Below are positions 44,109 to 54,311 of a stretch of DNA of 64,000 nt, in pieces. The first letter of the stretch is position 1. Every line of letters starts with the position of its first letter. The position numbers and the translations under genes are program-made. Where the stretch lies: assembly GCF_018304945.1 (NCBI RefSeq), contig NZ_JAGQEE010000002.1, forward strand, positions 186,001 to 250,000. The letters are read 5' to 3'. The notes under the pieces are model-generated. The model searched no databases. It was not told the origin of the DNA and saw nothing but the letters and a program-made list of their open reading frames with translations. Source of the stretch: Collimonas humicola (GTDB lineage Bacteria > Pseudomonadota > Gammaproteobacteria > Burkholderiales > Burkholderiaceae_D).

Positions 44109-46010
44109 TTAGATTTCCACCTTGGTGCCCAGTTCGACCACCCGGTTGATCGGGATATGGAAAAAGTCGGATGGCTTGGCGGCATTCTGATACATCCAGG
44201 CGAACAGCTTTTCGCGCCACAGTTGCATGCCGGGAATCTTGCTCGGGATCACCGTATCGCGCGCCAGGAAGAAGGAAGTATCCATCACGTCGAACTCCAG
44301 GCCGAACTGCGCCGTCGTCAAGGCCATCACGGTTTGCACGTCAGGGGCTTCCTTGAAACCGAAAGCGGCGCGCAGGACGTAGACGTCGCTGCCCAGTTCC
44401 TTCAGGGTCAGGCGCTTGCTGTCCGCAACAAACGGCACGTCCCAGATGCTGATTTTCAGGAAGAACACGCGCTTGTGCAAAATGCGGTTGTGCTTCAGGT
44501 TATGCAGCAAGGCGACCGGCACGGTAGTCTTGTTGCCGGTCATGAACACCGCGGTGCCGTCGACCCGGTGCGGCGGATGCGCCAGCAAGCCTTCGATGAA
44601 AGGCTCCAGCGGAATCCCCTCATCCTTGCTACGTTCACGCAACAGCATGCGGCCGGCGTACCAGGTCATCAGCAAGAAGAAGGCGATGGCGCCAAGCAGC
44701 AGCGGGAACCAGCCGCCGTCGACAATCTTCAGCAGGTTGGCGGCAAAGAAGGCGAAATCGACAATGAAGAAGGCGCCGATGACCAGCGCCACCAGGAAGG
44801 GATTCCACTTCCAGACCGTGCGCATGACCACCGCCGCCAGTACAGTGGTGATCAGCATGGTGGTGGTCACCGCCACGCCGTAAGCCGCGGCCAGGTTATC
44901 GGATTTCTTGAAGGCCAGCACCACGCCAACCACCAGCAGCAGCAGCATCCAGTTGATCACCGGCACATAGATCTGGCCACGCTCGTCTTCCGAGGTGTGC
45001 AAGATGCGCATGCGCGGCACGAAGCCCAGCAGGATGGCCTGGCTGGTCAGCGAGAACGCGCCCGAGATCACTGCCTGCGATGCAATCACGGTAGCAGCGG
45101 TGGCCAGGATCACCATCGGCAACAGCAAGGAATCCGGCACCATCAGGTAGAAGGGATTCTGGATAGCGGCCGGATTGACCAGCAGGTTGGCGCCCTGGCC
45201 GAAGTAGTTCAGCATCAGGCAAGGCATGACAGTAAACAGCCAAGCAAAGCGGATCGGCCGGATGCCGAAGTGGCCCATGTCGGCGTACAGGGCCTCGGCG
45301 CCGGTCAGCACCAGCACCACCGAACCCAGCACCACGAACGCTTGCAGCGCATGTTGCTGCATGAAAGCATAAGCGTAGTAAGGATTGATCGCCACCAGGA
45401 TTTCCGGTGCCTTGATGACGTTGTAAGCACCCAGCAAACCCAGCGAGACAAACCACACGAACATCACCGGACCGAACAATTTACCCACCACCGTGGTGCC
45501 GTGCTTCTGGATCAGGAACAAGGCAATCAGGATCACCAGCGACAGCGGCAGGACAAAGCGCGTCAGCCCTGGCGTGGCGATTTCCAGCCCTTCCACCGCC
45601 GACAGCACCGAGATCGCCGGCGTGATGACGACGTCGCCATAAAACATGCAGGCGCCGAATACGCCCAGCATCATCAAGGTCTTGGCGCGTTTGGAACCGT
45701 TCTGGGCGGTCCGCAGCGACAAGGCCATCAGGGCCAGCACGCCGCCCTCGCCGTTGTTGTCGGCGCGCATCACGAACAGTACGTATTTGAGCGAGACCAC
45801 GATGGTGATGGCCCAGAACAGCATCGAGATGATTCCTAACACTGCATCCGGTGTGAATGGAATACCGTGGTCCGTGCTGAAACATTCTTTCAGCGAGTAC
45901 AGCGGACTGGTGCCGATGTCGCCGAACACGATTCCCAGGGCAGCCAGCGTGATGATGTGTAGACGGGATGACTTGAATCCGGGACTGCTGCTGGTTTGCG
46001 TTGTACTCAT
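44109..46010 (-). CDS. kup: Low-affinity potassium transporter Kup
   Basis: A 633-aa transporter with about twelve membrane helices and the family N-terminus [21 protein letters not shown], the following [20 protein letters not shown] and [20 protein letters not shown]. The C-terminal cytoplasmic domain (about 480-633) is present. It imports K+ with protons across the inner membrane. I choose the ATG at 46010, preceded by GAGAG, over the one at 46022. The gene is single, ended by the bidirectional terminator. Confidence 0.95.
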   Translation of the reverse strand: MSTTQTSSSPGFKSSRLHIITLAALGIVFGDIGTSPLYSLKECFSTDHGIPFTPDAVLGIISMLFWAITIVVSLKYVLFVMRADNNGEGGVLALMALSLRTAQNGSKRAKTLMMLGVFGACMFYGDVVITPAISVLSAVEGLEIATPGLTRFVLPLSLVILIALFLIQKHGTTVVGKLFGPVMFVWFVSLGLLGAYNVIKAPEILVAINPYYAYAFMQQHALQAFVVLGSVVLVLTGAEALYADMGHFGIRPIRFAWLFTVMPCLMLNYFGQGANLLVNPAAIQNPFYLMVPDSLLLPMVILATAATVIASQAVISGAFSLTSQAILLGFVPRMRILHTSEDERGQIYVPVINWMLLLLVVGVVLAFKKSDNLAAAYGVAVTTTMLITTVLAAVVMRTVWKWNPFLVALVIGAFFIVDFAFFAANLLKIVDGGWFPLLLGAIAFFLLMTWYAGRMLLRERSKDEGIPLEPFIEGLLAHPPHRVDGTAVFMTGNKTTVPVALLHNLKHNRILHKRVFFLKISIWDVPFVADSKRLTLKELGSDVYVLRAAFGFKEAPDVQTVMALTTAQFGLEFDVMDTSFFLARDTVIPSKIPGMQLWREKLFAWMYQNAAKPSDFFHIPINRVVELGTKVEI

Positions 46011-46272
46011 GTTTTCTCTCATCTTATTAGTAAGGCCCCAAGCCCGCTTACTTCAATTTGATTTCTTTCTTGAAACTATTTGCTGCTTTGCGCAAGGTGG
46101 CGGATTTTACTATCGAACCTTGCGGGGGAACTAATTTGTCGCGCCGCCGCCGTTGCTAAAATACATCCTCGCCCTCGCATTTTTGTGCCTATATTCCAGC
46201 CTCAGCTTGTCCATCGGAAGTCGGATGGATCTGAACCATAATAAAAAAACATTAAGGGCATCTTATGCTTAC

Positions 46273-47175
46273 TTAAGCATCTTTCAAAGCCAGGGCCCGC
46301 TCATACAGGGCATTTTTCTTTTGTCCGGTGATTTGCGCCGCCAGGGCGGCGGCTTGCTTGATCGACAATTCCGCCAGCAGGATCTGCAAGACCCGCTCGC
46401 CTTCGGCGCTGTCATCGAGCGCCACCGGCGCCGCTTCCACCAGCACCACGAATTCGCCCTTCTGCCGGTTGGCCTCGGCCGCCAGCCAGGCCGGCGCCTC
46501 GCCCAAGGAGCAGCGGTGGACGCTCTCGAACAGCTTGGTCAGTTCGCGCGCCAGCACGATACGGCGTTCCGGCCCGAATGCCTGCAGCAAGGCGTCGACG
46601 GTTTCTACGATGCGATGCGGCGCTTCGTACAGCACCAGCGTGGCGCTGGCGCCGGCCAGGCCGGCGAGCACAATTTCACGCTGGCGCGCCTTGCTAGGCA
46701 GAAATCCGATGAACTGGAACTGGTCGTTGACCAGCCCGCTGACCGACAGCGCGGTCACGGCGGCCGACGGCCCCGGCAGCGGCAAGGCGCGCAAACCGGC
46801 GCGCAGCACCGCATCGACGATGCGGGCGCCGGGATCTGACACCGCCGGCGTGCCGGCATCGGACACCAGGGCTATCCGTTCGCCGGCCTGCAGGCGCGCC
46901 ACGATCTTTTCCGCTACTTCCCGTTCATTGTGCTCATGTGCCGCCAGCAAGGTCTTGGACAAGCCGTAGCGTCCCAGCAAATGGGCGGTATTGCGGGTGT
47001 CCTCACAGGCCACGGCGTCGACCATCGCCAATACGTGCAGGGCGCGCAGGCTGATATCGCAGACATTCCCGATCGGTGTGGCCAGCACATATAATGTCGA
47101 CGCGGGATACGCTTGCTGCGCCACCTCGTCCAAAATCACGGGGTTGATGAAGGCGCTGGCAGATTGATGAGTCAT
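46273..47175 (-). CDS. rsmI: 16S rRNA (cytidine-1402-2'-O)-methyltransferase RsmI
   Basis: A 300-aa tetrapyrrole-methylase-fold enzyme: STLYVLATPIGNVCDISLRA, VDAVACEDTRNTAHLLGRYG, ALVSDAGTPAVSDPG and LPLPGPSAAVTALSVSGL are RsmI motifs. It 2'-O-methylates C1402 of 16S rRNA. It is divergent from lpoA with only 12 bases between start codons, which is the order seen in E. coli (yraL, yraM). Confidence 0.95.
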   Translation of the reverse strand: MTHQSASAFINPVILDEVAQQAYPASTLYVLATPIGNVCDISLRALHVLAMVDAVACEDTRNTAHLLGRYGLSKTLLAAHEHNEREVAEKIVARLQAGERIALVSDAGTPAVSDPGARIVDAVLRAGLRALPLPGPSAAVTALSVSGLVNDQFQFIGFLPSKARQREIVLAGLAGASATLVLYEAPHRIVETVDALLQAFGPERRIVLARELTKLFESVHRCSLGEAPAWLAAEANRQKGEFVVLVEAAPVALDDSAEGERVLQILLAELSIKQAAALAAQITGQKKNALYERALALKDA

Positions 47176-47187
47176 GGGGAGTTATGA

Positions 47188-48327
47188 ATGTTATATAAAT
47201 GGGCCAAGCTTGCACTAGCGGCGGGCATCCTGTTGAACGGATTGTGCCCGCCTGCGCTGGCAAACACAACCTTGGTCGATGTCGCGGCTGCCGATGCCGA
47301 GGCCAATGTCATCCCGCTGGCCAGCATCGCCCTGCTGCTGCCATTGCGCTCAGGCCCGCTGGGCGCGGCCGCCGACGCGGTCCGCAGCGGCTTCCTGAAT
47401 GCCTATGAACGCGACAAGAGCGGCCTGGAAGTGAGCGTGATCGAAGCCGCCGACACCGCCGGCGACATGCTCGCCGCTTACAGCGCCGCCAGCAAGAAGT
47501 ACGACATCCTGGTGGGACCGCTATCGCGTACCGGCCTGACCGCCATCATCCAGAACGGCCAGGTCGACAAGCCGACGATCGCCCTGACCCAGCCGGACTC
47601 CTCCAGCGCATTGCCGGCGCAGCTGCTGCCGGTCGGCCTCTCGATTGAAGCTGAAGCGCGCCAGGTGGCGAGCTGGGTCGGCGCCGACTACGCGCCAGGC
47701 AAAGTGCTGGTGCTGAGCACCAGCGCCGCCTGGCAAAAGCGCGTCGCCAACGCTTTCGCCCAGCAGATCCAGGGCAGCGGCCTGCACGCCGACATGGTGA
47801 CGCTGAATCTCGAAAACGGCATCTTCAACGCCGATGCCCTGACTCAGCTGCAGCAACGGGTTGAAGGCGACATGCCGCGCCTGTTGTTTGCCGCGCTGAA
47901 TGCTGACCAGACCAGGCAGATACGCAACGCCATCGGCGACCAGACCCCGATCTTCGGCATTTCCCAACTGAATCCGCTGACCCTCAACGACAACAATCCC
48001 GAGCACCAGATCGCCGAGCTGAATGGCGTGCGGCTGGTGGATATTCCGTGGCAAGTGCAGCCGGACCACCCGGCGGTGATGGTGTACCCGCGCCAGGAAG
48101 CGGCGGCCGGCCAGCCCCGCAATGCCGACCTGGAGCGCCTGTATGCACTGGGCATCGATGCCTTCCGCATCGCCCGTGAAGTCGCCGCGCGCAATAACGT
48201 CTTCCAGATCGACGGCGTCACCGGCAAGCTGAACGTCCGTTTTGGCGTCGGCGCCCCGAGTTTCGAGCGGGTCGAGCCGGCCGCGATCTATCAGAACGGC
48301 GTCGTCATGCCGCTGCAGGCTCAGTGA
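47188..48327 (+). CDS. Penicillin-binding protein activator LpoA-like (LppC family)
   Basis: A 379-aa periplasmic protein with signal peptide (ending PPALA) and a periplasmic-binding-protein fold: IALLLPLRSGPLGAAADAVR, DILVGPLSRTGLTAI and GKVLVLSTSAAWQKRVANAF. This is the C-terminal domain of LpoA, the outer-membrane activator of PBP1a. It lacks the N-terminal TPR domain and a lipobox, so it is a short form and its role in cell-wall synthesis is inferred. GGGGAG precedes the ATG. Confidence 0.82.
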   Translation: MLYKWAKLALAAGILLNGLCPPALANTTLVDVAAADAEANVIPLASIALLLPLRSGPLGAAADAVRSGFLNAYERDKSGLEVSVIEAADTAGDMLAAYSAASKKYDILVGPLSRTGLTAIIQNGQVDKPTIALTQPDSSSALPAQLLPVGLSIEAEARQVASWVGADYAPGKVLVLSTSAAWQKRVANAFAQQIQGSGLHADMVTLNLENGIFNADALTQLQQRVEGDMPRLLFAALNADQTRQIRNAIGDQTPIFGISQLNPLTLNDNNPEHQIAELNGVRLVDIPWQVQPDHPAVMVYPRQEAAAGQPRNADLERLYALGIDAFRIAREVAARNNVFQIDGVTGKLNVRFGVGAPSFERVEPAAIYQNGVVMPLQAQ

Positions 48328-48346
48328 AGCCGAGGCCGGCCGCCTG

Positions 48347-48724
48347 ATGAAGATGCCGATCTCGAGCAACCAGGCCAGCGGCAAATTGGCGGAAGACCAG
48401 GCGCTGCTCTATTTGCAGCGGCAGGGCCTCAAGCTGGTCGCCAGGAATTTCCGCTGCAAAGGCGGCGAGATCGATTTGATCATGGCCGAACCGGCTCCGC
48501 ATAAGGGCGCGCAGGAACTGCTGGTGTTTGTCGAAGTCAGGCAGCGCCGCAGCCAGCGCTTTGGCGGCGCGGCAGCCAGCGTGACCTCCGCCAAGCAGGC
48601 CCGGCTCATCCTCGCCGCCCAGGTTTTCCTGCAGCGCTATCCACAGCCGCCGGCCTGCCGCTTCGACGTGCTGGCCATGGACGGCGATAACATCGACTGG
48701 ATCAGACAGGCATTCGAAGCCTAG
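48347..48724 (+). CDS. yraN: YraN-family (UPF0102) nuclease-like protein
   Basis: A 125-aa protein with KLAEDQALLYLQRQGLKLVA, NFRCKGGEIDLIMAE and LLVFVEVRQRRSQRFGGAA, the YraN core of a PD-(D/E)XK-like fold (Glu-Ile-Asp and Val-Glu-Val). Biochemical function is not established. The start at 48347 is the first ATG in frame after lpoA ends; an ATG at 48353 is also possible. It lies between lpoA and diaA, as in E. coli. Confidence 0.88.
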   Translation: MKMPISSNQASGKLAEDQALLYLQRQGLKLVARNFRCKGGEIDLIMAEPAPHKGAQELLVFVEVRQRRSQRFGGAAASVTSAKQARLILAAQVFLQRYPQPPACRFDVLAMDGDNIDWIRQAFEA

Positions 48725-48811
48725 TGCCCGCTATAATCAGCGCCAGGCTAACCAAAAACCCGGCCGCCACTCACACTGCGGCGGCAGCATTCCACTCTCG
48801 ATACCAATATC

Positions 48812-49408
48812 ATGATAAACCAACGTATTCTGGCGCATTTCAATGAAAGCGCCGAACTCAAGGCCCGCTCGGCGGAAGTCCTGGCGGCGCCGATTGCCAG
48901 CGCAGTTGAACTTATGTTCTCCGCGCTGTCCAATGGCAACAAGATTCTTGCCTGCGGCAACGGCGGCTCGGCCGCCGACTGCCAGCATTTTGCGGCGGAA
49001 CTGGTGGGACGCTTTGAACGGGAGCGGCTGCCGCTGCCGGCATTGGCGCTGACCACCGATACCTCGATCATCACCGCGGTCGGCAACGATTACAGCTACA
49101 ACGAAATCTTTTCCAAGCAGGTGCAAGCGTTTGGACAAGCCGGCGATGTGCTGTTAGCGTTTTCCACCTCCGGCAATTCGGCCAACGTCCTGGCGGCCAT
49201 CGATGTGGCGCTGGAGCGCGACATGCGGGTGGTGGCCATGACCGGCAAGGGTGGCGGCGCCATCGGCAAGAAACTGACTGAAGCAGATGTGCATATCTGT
49301 GTGCCGCACGACCGCACCGCGCGCATCCAGGAAGTGCATCTGCTGACGATTCACTGCTTATGCGACGGCATCGATGTCGCTTTATTTGGAGGAGATGCGA
49401 ATGATTGA
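48812..49408 (+). CDS. diaA: SIS-domain protein DiaA/GmhA-like
   Basis: A 198-aa SIS protein: [57 protein letters not shown]. DiaA binds DnaA and times replication; GmhA makes a heptose precursor of LPS and has a similar sequence. The order yraN-diaA-dolP supports DiaA. The last eight bases overlap the next gene. Confidence 0.88.
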   Translation: MINQRILAHFNESAELKARSAEVLAAPIASAVELMFSALSNGNKILACGNGGSAADCQHFAAELVGRFERERLPLPALALTTDTSIITAVGNDYSYNEIFSKQVQAFGQAGDVLLAFSTSGNSANVLAAIDVALERDMRVVAMTGKGGGAIGKKLTEADVHICVPHDRTARIQEVHLLTIHCLCDGIDVALFGGDAND

Positions 49409-50078
49409 CAGGCAAAATCCGCGCTGGAGCAAGTTGCAACGGCCATTGGCGGCAGTAGCACTGTGCGGCGCCGTAGTGATGGGATTGCAGGGCTGCGTGG
49501 CGCTGGCGCTGGGCGGCGCCGTGGCCGGCGGCTTCGCGGCGACGGATCGCCGCACGCTGGGCGCGCAGACCGAGGACAAGGCCATCATGGTCAAGGCTGA
49601 AACCCGCGTTCCCGCCGTGGTCGGCCAGGATGGCCATGTCAACATCACCAGCTACAACCGCAAGGTGCTGCTGACCGGCGAAGTACGCGACGATGCCGCC
49701 AAGGCCGCCGCGGAAAAGGAAGTGCAGTCGATTGAAAACGTCCATGCGGTAGCAAATGAGCTGGCAATCGGCGCGCCCTCGAGTTTCTCCGCACGCTCCA
49801 ACGATACCTTCATCACCAGCAAGGTCATCGCTTCGCTGGTCGATGCCAAGGACGTGTTCGGCAATTCGATCAAGGTTGTCACCGAACGCGGCAATGTCTA
49901 CCTGATGGGCCGCGTCACCGAACGCGAAGGCAAGCGCGCCGGTGAAATCGCCGCCGGCGTCAGCGGCGTGCAAAAAGTCGTCAAGGTGTTCGAATACATC
50001 ACCGAAGATGAATTGACACAAATGTCATCGGCGCCGCGGGAGACGGCCAAGCCTGCCGCACAGCCTTCACAGCCTTAA
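49401..50078 (+). CDS. dolP: BON-domain lipoprotein DolP (YraP)
   Basis: A 225-aa lipoprotein: the lipobox is GLQGC (Cys near residue 32) after a hydrophobic signal. Two BON domains follow ([20 protein letters not shown] and [20 protein letters not shown]). DolP sits in the outer membrane and supports its integrity and the BAM complex. The ATG at 49401 follows GGAGGAG and overlaps the end of diaA. Confidence 0.92.
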   Translation: MIDRQNPRWSKLQRPLAAVALCGAVVMGLQGCVALALGGAVAGGFAATDRRTLGAQTEDKAIMVKAETRVPAVVGQDGHVNITSYNRKVLLTGEVRDDAAKAAAEKEVQSIENVHAVANELAIGAPSSFSARSNDTFITSKVIASLVDAKDVFGNSIKVVTERGNVYLMGRVTEREGKRAGEIAAGVSGVQKVVKVFEYITEDELTQMSSAPRETAKPAAQPSQP

Positions 50079-50176
50079 AAGCGGACGGCAGGCCGGAAGC
50101 GGCTTGCATTTCCTCTGCTAGTCAAGTAACGTTGCCGCTGGACAAATGTCCGGCGGCTTTTTTTTTGGGGAAAAAC

Positions 50177-50767
50177 ATGTTCGGTTTCATCATCTTTCTG
50201 GCAATTGTGCTGGTCGTCGTATTCTGGGTTGTCGGCATCTATAACCGTCTGGTGAGCTTTCGCAATCGTTTCAAAAATGCCTTCGCGCAGATCGACGTTC
50301 AGCTCAAACGCCGCTACGACCTGATCCCGAACCTGGTGGAAACCGCCAAGGGCTACATGAAACACGAGCGCGAAACGCTGGAAGCGGTGATTTCGGCGCG
50401 CAACCAGGCGGTCACCGCCAACGCCAAGGTCGGCGGCAACGCCACCGACGCCGCCGCCGTGCAACAGATGGCGGCCAGCGAAGGCGCGCTCAGCGCCAGC
50501 CTGGGCAAGCTGTTTGCCCTGTCGGAAGCCTATCCCGACCTGAAGGCCAACCAGAACATGATGCAGCTGACGGAAGAGCTGACCGGCACCGAAAACAAGA
50601 TCGGCTTCTCGCGCCAGGCTTATAACGACAGCGTGATGGAGTACAACACGGCGATCGAACAGTTCCCGGGCTCGATCCTGGCCAATATGTTCGCCTTCAA
50701 GCAGGCGGAATTGCTGCAGGCGACCGAAGCACCGGAAGAACGCAAGGCCGTCAAGGTCACGTTTTAA
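50177..50767 (+). CDS. lemA: LemA family protein
   Basis: A 196-aa protein: one N-terminal membrane helix (FIIFLAIVLVVVFWVVGIYN), then the LemA signature RNRFKNAFAQIDVQLKRRYD and LIPNLVETAKGYMKHE. The rest is a helical bundle. The ATG at 50177 follows GGGGA. It lies 45 bases before an M48 peptidase gene; LemA/M48 pairs are common, but the shared role is not clear. Confidence 0.92.
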   Translation: MFGFIIFLAIVLVVVFWVVGIYNRLVSFRNRFKNAFAQIDVQLKRRYDLIPNLVETAKGYMKHERETLEAVISARNQAVTANAKVGGNATDAAAVQQMAASEGALSASLGKLFALSEAYPDLKANQNMMQLTEELTGTENKIGFSRQAYNDSVMEYNTAIEQFPGSILANMFAFKQAELLQATEAPEERKAVKVTF

Positions 50768-50812
50768 GATCCGCGCGTGATCCAGATAGAACCGCCGCTG
50801 GCGGTATGAACC

Positions 50813-52783
50813 ATGACGTTCTTCGAACAGCAGCACCAGGCGCGCCAGGAAACCAGGAAACTGGTGTTCCTGTTTGCGCTGGCGGTAATCGCCATCGTAC
50901 TGGCCGTCAACCTGGCCATGGCATTATTGTGGCATTTCAAGTTCGGCAGCCACCACGAACTGTTGCGCAGCTATCCCAAGGGCTTCTTCGCCGTCAATAC
51001 CCTGATCACGCTGGCGCTGATCGGCGGCGGCACCCTGATCCAGACCTTCAATTTGCGCGACGGCGGCGATGCCGTGGCGCTGATGGCCGGCGGCCGCCTG
51101 GTCTCGCCTGCCAGCGGCGACCTGCAGGAACGGCGCTTGCTGAACGTGGTGGAGGAAATGGCGCTGGCTTCCGGCATCGCCTGCCCCAAGGTCTATCTGC
51201 TGGAGCGCGAAGACGCGATCAACGCTTTTGCCGCCGGCTACAACCAGAACGAAGCGGTGGTCGCGGTCACGCGCGGCACCCTCAACCGCCTCACGCGCGA
51301 TGAATTGCAAGGCGTGGTCGGCCATGAATTCAGCCATATCCTGAACGGCGACATGCGCCTCAACGTGCACCTGATCGGGGTCCTGTTCGGCATCCAGATG
51401 ATTGCCGGCTTCGGCCAGCAGCTGATGAATTTCGGCCGCTTCTCCAGCAGCAGCCGCAACGACAAGGAACCGCCATGGCAGCTGGTGATGCTGTTGGCCG
51501 GCGGGGCGCTGTTCGTGGTCGGCTATATCGGCATCTTCTTCGGCCGCCTGATCAAGTCGGCGGTATCGCGCCAGCGCGAATTCCTGGCCGACGCCAGCGC
51601 GGTCCAGTTCACCCGCAATCCGGAAGGCATAGGCGGCGCCCTGCGCAAGATCGGCGGCCTCACCGACGGCAAACGGATAGGCTCGCAAATCGATCACCAG
51701 AACGCGGAACAGCTGTCCCATCTGTTCCTCGGCAGCGTGCGCCCCAACCTGCTGGATGGCTGGTTCGCCACCCATCCGCCGCTGACGGAGCGCCTGCAAC
51801 GGATTTACGGCAGAAGCATGGGGCCGCTGGAAGCGCCGGAACTGCCGCAGCCTCATTCGGAAAACACGGCCCGTCTGGCAGACCTGCCGTTTGCCGCCGC
51901 CGGCTTTGCCTGCGCCGTCGCGCCAACCGGCTTGCCTGCTTCGATCTCTACCGCGACGGCCACGCCGACACTGGAATTCGGCAACAGCAGCAGCCGCTCG
52001 CCGCTGTCGCCGCAGCTCGATGGCGCGGTACGCGATCCGGCCGGCGCCTGTGCCGTCGTGTATGCACTGCTGCTGGGCGAAGGCGAGGAGCGCGACGTGC
52101 AGTTGGCGATCCTCAAGAAAGAAGCGCCGCAGCAAGCCGCCTTGACCAGCTTCCTGGCAGAAACGATCACCCAGCTGCCGCTCAGCGCCCGTTTGCCGCT
52201 GGTCGACCTGGCAGCGCCGGCGCTACGCCAGCTGCCGCAAGCTGCGCGCGACCGCCTGCTTGCGATTGTCGAACAGCTGATCGCCGCCGACAGCCGCATC
52301 ACGCTGGCTGAATTCGTGCTGCAGACCATCCTGGCGCGACGCCTGGCGCCGCGTGCCGGAAGGCTGGTGCCGATCAGGTTCAATCGCGTGTCCGACCTGA
52401 GCGCCGACGCCGCCCTGCTCCTGTCGCTGGTAGCCCATGTGGCGATTCCGTCCGGCCGCGCCGATGTTGCTGCCGCGCGGCTGGCCGCATTCCTGCGCGG
52501 CGCCCAGGCCTGCCCGGAACTCAAGCTGGCGGCCCAGGATTATTGCGACGGCGCCAAACTCAGCTTCCCGCGCGTCCGCCTGGCGCTGGATAACGCCAAC
52601 CAGCTGGCGCCGCTCGCCAAACCGCAGCTGATCAAGGCACTGCTGGCAGCCGCCGATGACGGCAACCCGCTGGAAATCGCCAGCGCCGATATCCTGCGTG
52701 CGATTTGCGCCGGCATCGAAGCGCCGATCCCGCCGGCCGTCGCCGCTACCTACCAGGCCTATCCCTGGCAGTTCGACAGCTAG
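50813..52783 (+). CDS. M48-family membrane metallopeptidase
   Basis: A 656-aa protein. Two N-terminal membrane helices (about 20-45 and 60-80) precede the catalytic motif VVGHEFSHILNGD (HEXXH near 170-175) and the third zinc ligand region REFLADASAVQ. Two further membrane helices lie around 200-250. The C-terminal 300 residues are a helical region without motif, longer than HtpX. The ATG at 50813 lacks a strong ribosome site. Likely a membrane quality-control protease. Confidence 0.88.
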   Translation: MTFFEQQHQARQETRKLVFLFALAVIAIVLAVNLAMALLWHFKFGSHHELLRSYPKGFFAVNTLITLALIGGGTLIQTFNLRDGGDAVALMAGGRLVSPASGDLQERRLLNVVEEMALASGIACPKVYLLEREDAINAFAAGYNQNEAVVAVTRGTLNRLTRDELQGVVGHEFSHILNGDMRLNVHLIGVLFGIQMIAGFGQQLMNFGRFSSSSRNDKEPPWQLVMLLAGGALFVVGYIGIFFGRLIKSAVSRQREFLADASAVQFTRNPEGIGGALRKIGGLTDGKRIGSQIDHQNAEQLSHLFLGSVRPNLLDGWFATHPPLTERLQRIYGRSMGPLEAPELPQPHSENTARLADLPFAAAGFACAVAPTGLPASISTATATPTLEFGNSSSRSPLSPQLDGAVRDPAGACAVVYALLLGEGEERDVQLAILKKEAPQQAALTSFLAETITQLPLSARLPLVDLAAPALRQLPQAARDRLLAIVEQLIAADSRITLAEFVLQTILARRLAPRAGRLVPIRFNRVSDLSADAALLLSLVAHVAIPSGRADVAAARLAAFLRGAQACPELKLAAQDYCDGAKLSFPRVRLALDNANQLAPLAKPQLIKALLAAADDGNPLEIASADILRAICAGIEAPIPPAVAATYQAYPWQFDS

Positions 52784-52871
52784 CGGGCAGCAAATTCAAG
52801 CTTTCCGGCAAAACACGCAACGGATGGCTATAATGATTGTTCCCGGGCCTTGCCCGTATTGGATTTCTGTC

Positions 52872-53405
52872 ATGCAAGCTCAAACTGAAAACACGGCCGG
52901 CAAGCGGCTCTGGATCAAGCTGGCGGGCGCCGCCGCCGTGGCAGCGCTGGCTGTCGGCGGCTACATGTCGATGTCAAATACGCATGCGGCGCCGGATGTC
53001 AGCTTCACCAATCTCAAAGGCGAACAGGTCTCGCTGAAGAGCTTGCGCGGCAAAGTAGTGATGGTCAATTTCTGGGCCACCAGCTGCACCACCTGCGTCG
53101 CCGAGATGCCGAAAATGGTGCAGACCTATAATGCCTACAAGGACAAGGGCCTGGATTATGTCGCCGTGGCAATGAGCTACGACCAGCCCAACTATGTCGT
53201 CAATTTCGTCCAGACCCGCAGCCTGCCGTTCCAGGTCGCGCTGGATACGCAAAGCAAGCTGGCGGACGCCTTCGGCGACGTCAAGCTGACGCCGACCACC
53301 TTCGTCATCGACAAGCAAGGCAATATCATCAAGCGTTACGTAGGCGAACCCAAGTTCGCCGAACTGCATGCGCTATTGGACAAGGCGCTGGCCGCATCCA
53401 CATAA
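52872..53405 (+). CDS. TlpA-like membrane-anchored thioredoxin
   Basis: A 177-aa protein with an N-terminal membrane anchor (about 12-32) and a periplasmic thioredoxin domain: VVMVNFWATSCTTCVAEMPK with the CXXC (Cys-Thr-Thr-Cys), and the cis-Pro region KLTPTTFVIDKQG. It reduces disulphides in the periplasm, as in cytochrome c maturation. The frame continues upstream into the M48 gene, so I use the ATG at 52872. A terminator follows at once. Confidence 0.88.
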   Translation: MQAQTENTAGKRLWIKLAGAAAVAALAVGGYMSMSNTHAAPDVSFTNLKGEQVSLKSLRGKVVMVNFWATSCTTCVAEMPKMVQTYNAYKDKGLDYVAVAMSYDQPNYVVNFVQTRSLPFQVALDTQSKLADAFGDVKLTPTTFVIDKQGNIIKRYVGEPKFAELHALLDKALAAST

Positions 53406-53432
53406 AAAAAGGCGCTTCAAGCGCCTTTTTTT
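53404..53432. terminator. Bidirectional terminator
   Basis: A7 and GGCGC at 53404-53415 pair with GCGCC and T7 at 53421-53432. It stands between the convergent tlpA-like and marR-like genes. Confidence 0.9.
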
Positions 53433-53448
53433 ATGTCCACGCTCCCGC

Positions 53449-53961
53449 CTAGCGAGACGTAGCTCCGCGCGAAGCAGTGTCGTACAAGCCGGAAGCCGTG
53501 CGCAGCAGCTTGGCCGCGTCGCCCAGCGACTGGTTCGACAGGCCGGTATCGGAAAGTACGGTGATCAGGCATTCCTCGCGCATTTCACGGTATTTGAGGC
53601 AGAGCGCATAACCTTCGCCGGTGGCGGAAAAATACGCTTCCTTGCCGACTTTTTCACTCTTGACGTAACCCGCTTTCACCAGTTTTTTCAGTGCATAACT
53701 GGCAATGTGTGTATCCTCGATATTCAACACGAAGCAGATATCGGCCAGGCTTTTTTTACGCTCGCGGTGGCACACGTGATGCAACAAGGAGACTTCGACA
53801 GGCGTCATATCCTTGACCCCGGCAGCGGACATGCAGCGCGACATCCAGCGGTTGAACGCGTTGCCCGCAATAATCAAGGCATATTCCAGCTCGGACAATT
53901 CGACACTGCTTTCCGACGCCAGATGGGCGGAAGACAGGATTTTAGGTGCGCTAACGTTCAT
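53449..53961 (-). CDS. MarR-like winged-helix regulator
   Basis: A 170-aa protein with a winged helix: VSLLHHVCHRERKKSLADIC then FVLNIEDTHIASYALKKLVK AGYV, wing KVGKEAYFSATGEG. The family is described as winged helix DNA-binding in betaproteobacteria. The ATG at 53961 follows AGGA. It is divergent from the pxp cluster 350 bases away; regulation of that cluster is possible but unsupported. Confidence 0.78.
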   Translation of the reverse strand: MNVSAPKILSSAHLASESSVELSELEYALIIAGNAFNRWMSRCMSAAGVKDMTPVEVSLLHHVCHRERKKSLADICFVLNIEDTHIASYALKKLVKAGYVKSEKVGKEAYFSATGEGYALCLKYREMREECLITVLSDTGLSNQSLGDAAKLLRTASGLYDTASRGATSR

Positions 53962-54311
53962 ATTTGTCCTACTAAACGCCAAGAAAACCAAATCATACAA
54001 CCAGATGCGCCAATCCCAAGCTGAATTTGAGGCATCGGACGGGCTGTATTTCAACAACAATATAGACTATTTACATACAATTTATTGACATTTTATTTTT
54101 GATGAACGATATTTCCCTTTGCTTAAACTCTGGTCTACAAAGAGTAAGCTGGTTGGGGCAGAGGATTCGGGTTCGTGGGACGACGGCTGTTCGCAATCAT
54201 TTTCTGGGCAATTTAATGTTGATCTGATCAGTTGACGGCAGGGCCGCTCGGACGGAGCGGCTTGGACTCAATCCTGCCGTGCTGACATCGTGCACAAGGA
54301 ATCCGGCCGCA
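53962..54311. other. Intergenic region before the 5-oxoproline cluster
   Basis: 350 bases with no supported gene. GCCGCTC at 54243-54249 pairs with GAGCGGC at 54255-54261 in the leader of pxpB; no T-run follows. The cluster's promoter should lie here. Confidence 0.5.

Noticed and set aside
44157-45839. A 560-codon plus-strand frame opposite kup
   Set aside because: Gln/His/Arg-rich shadow of the Kup gene without a ribosome site or motif.
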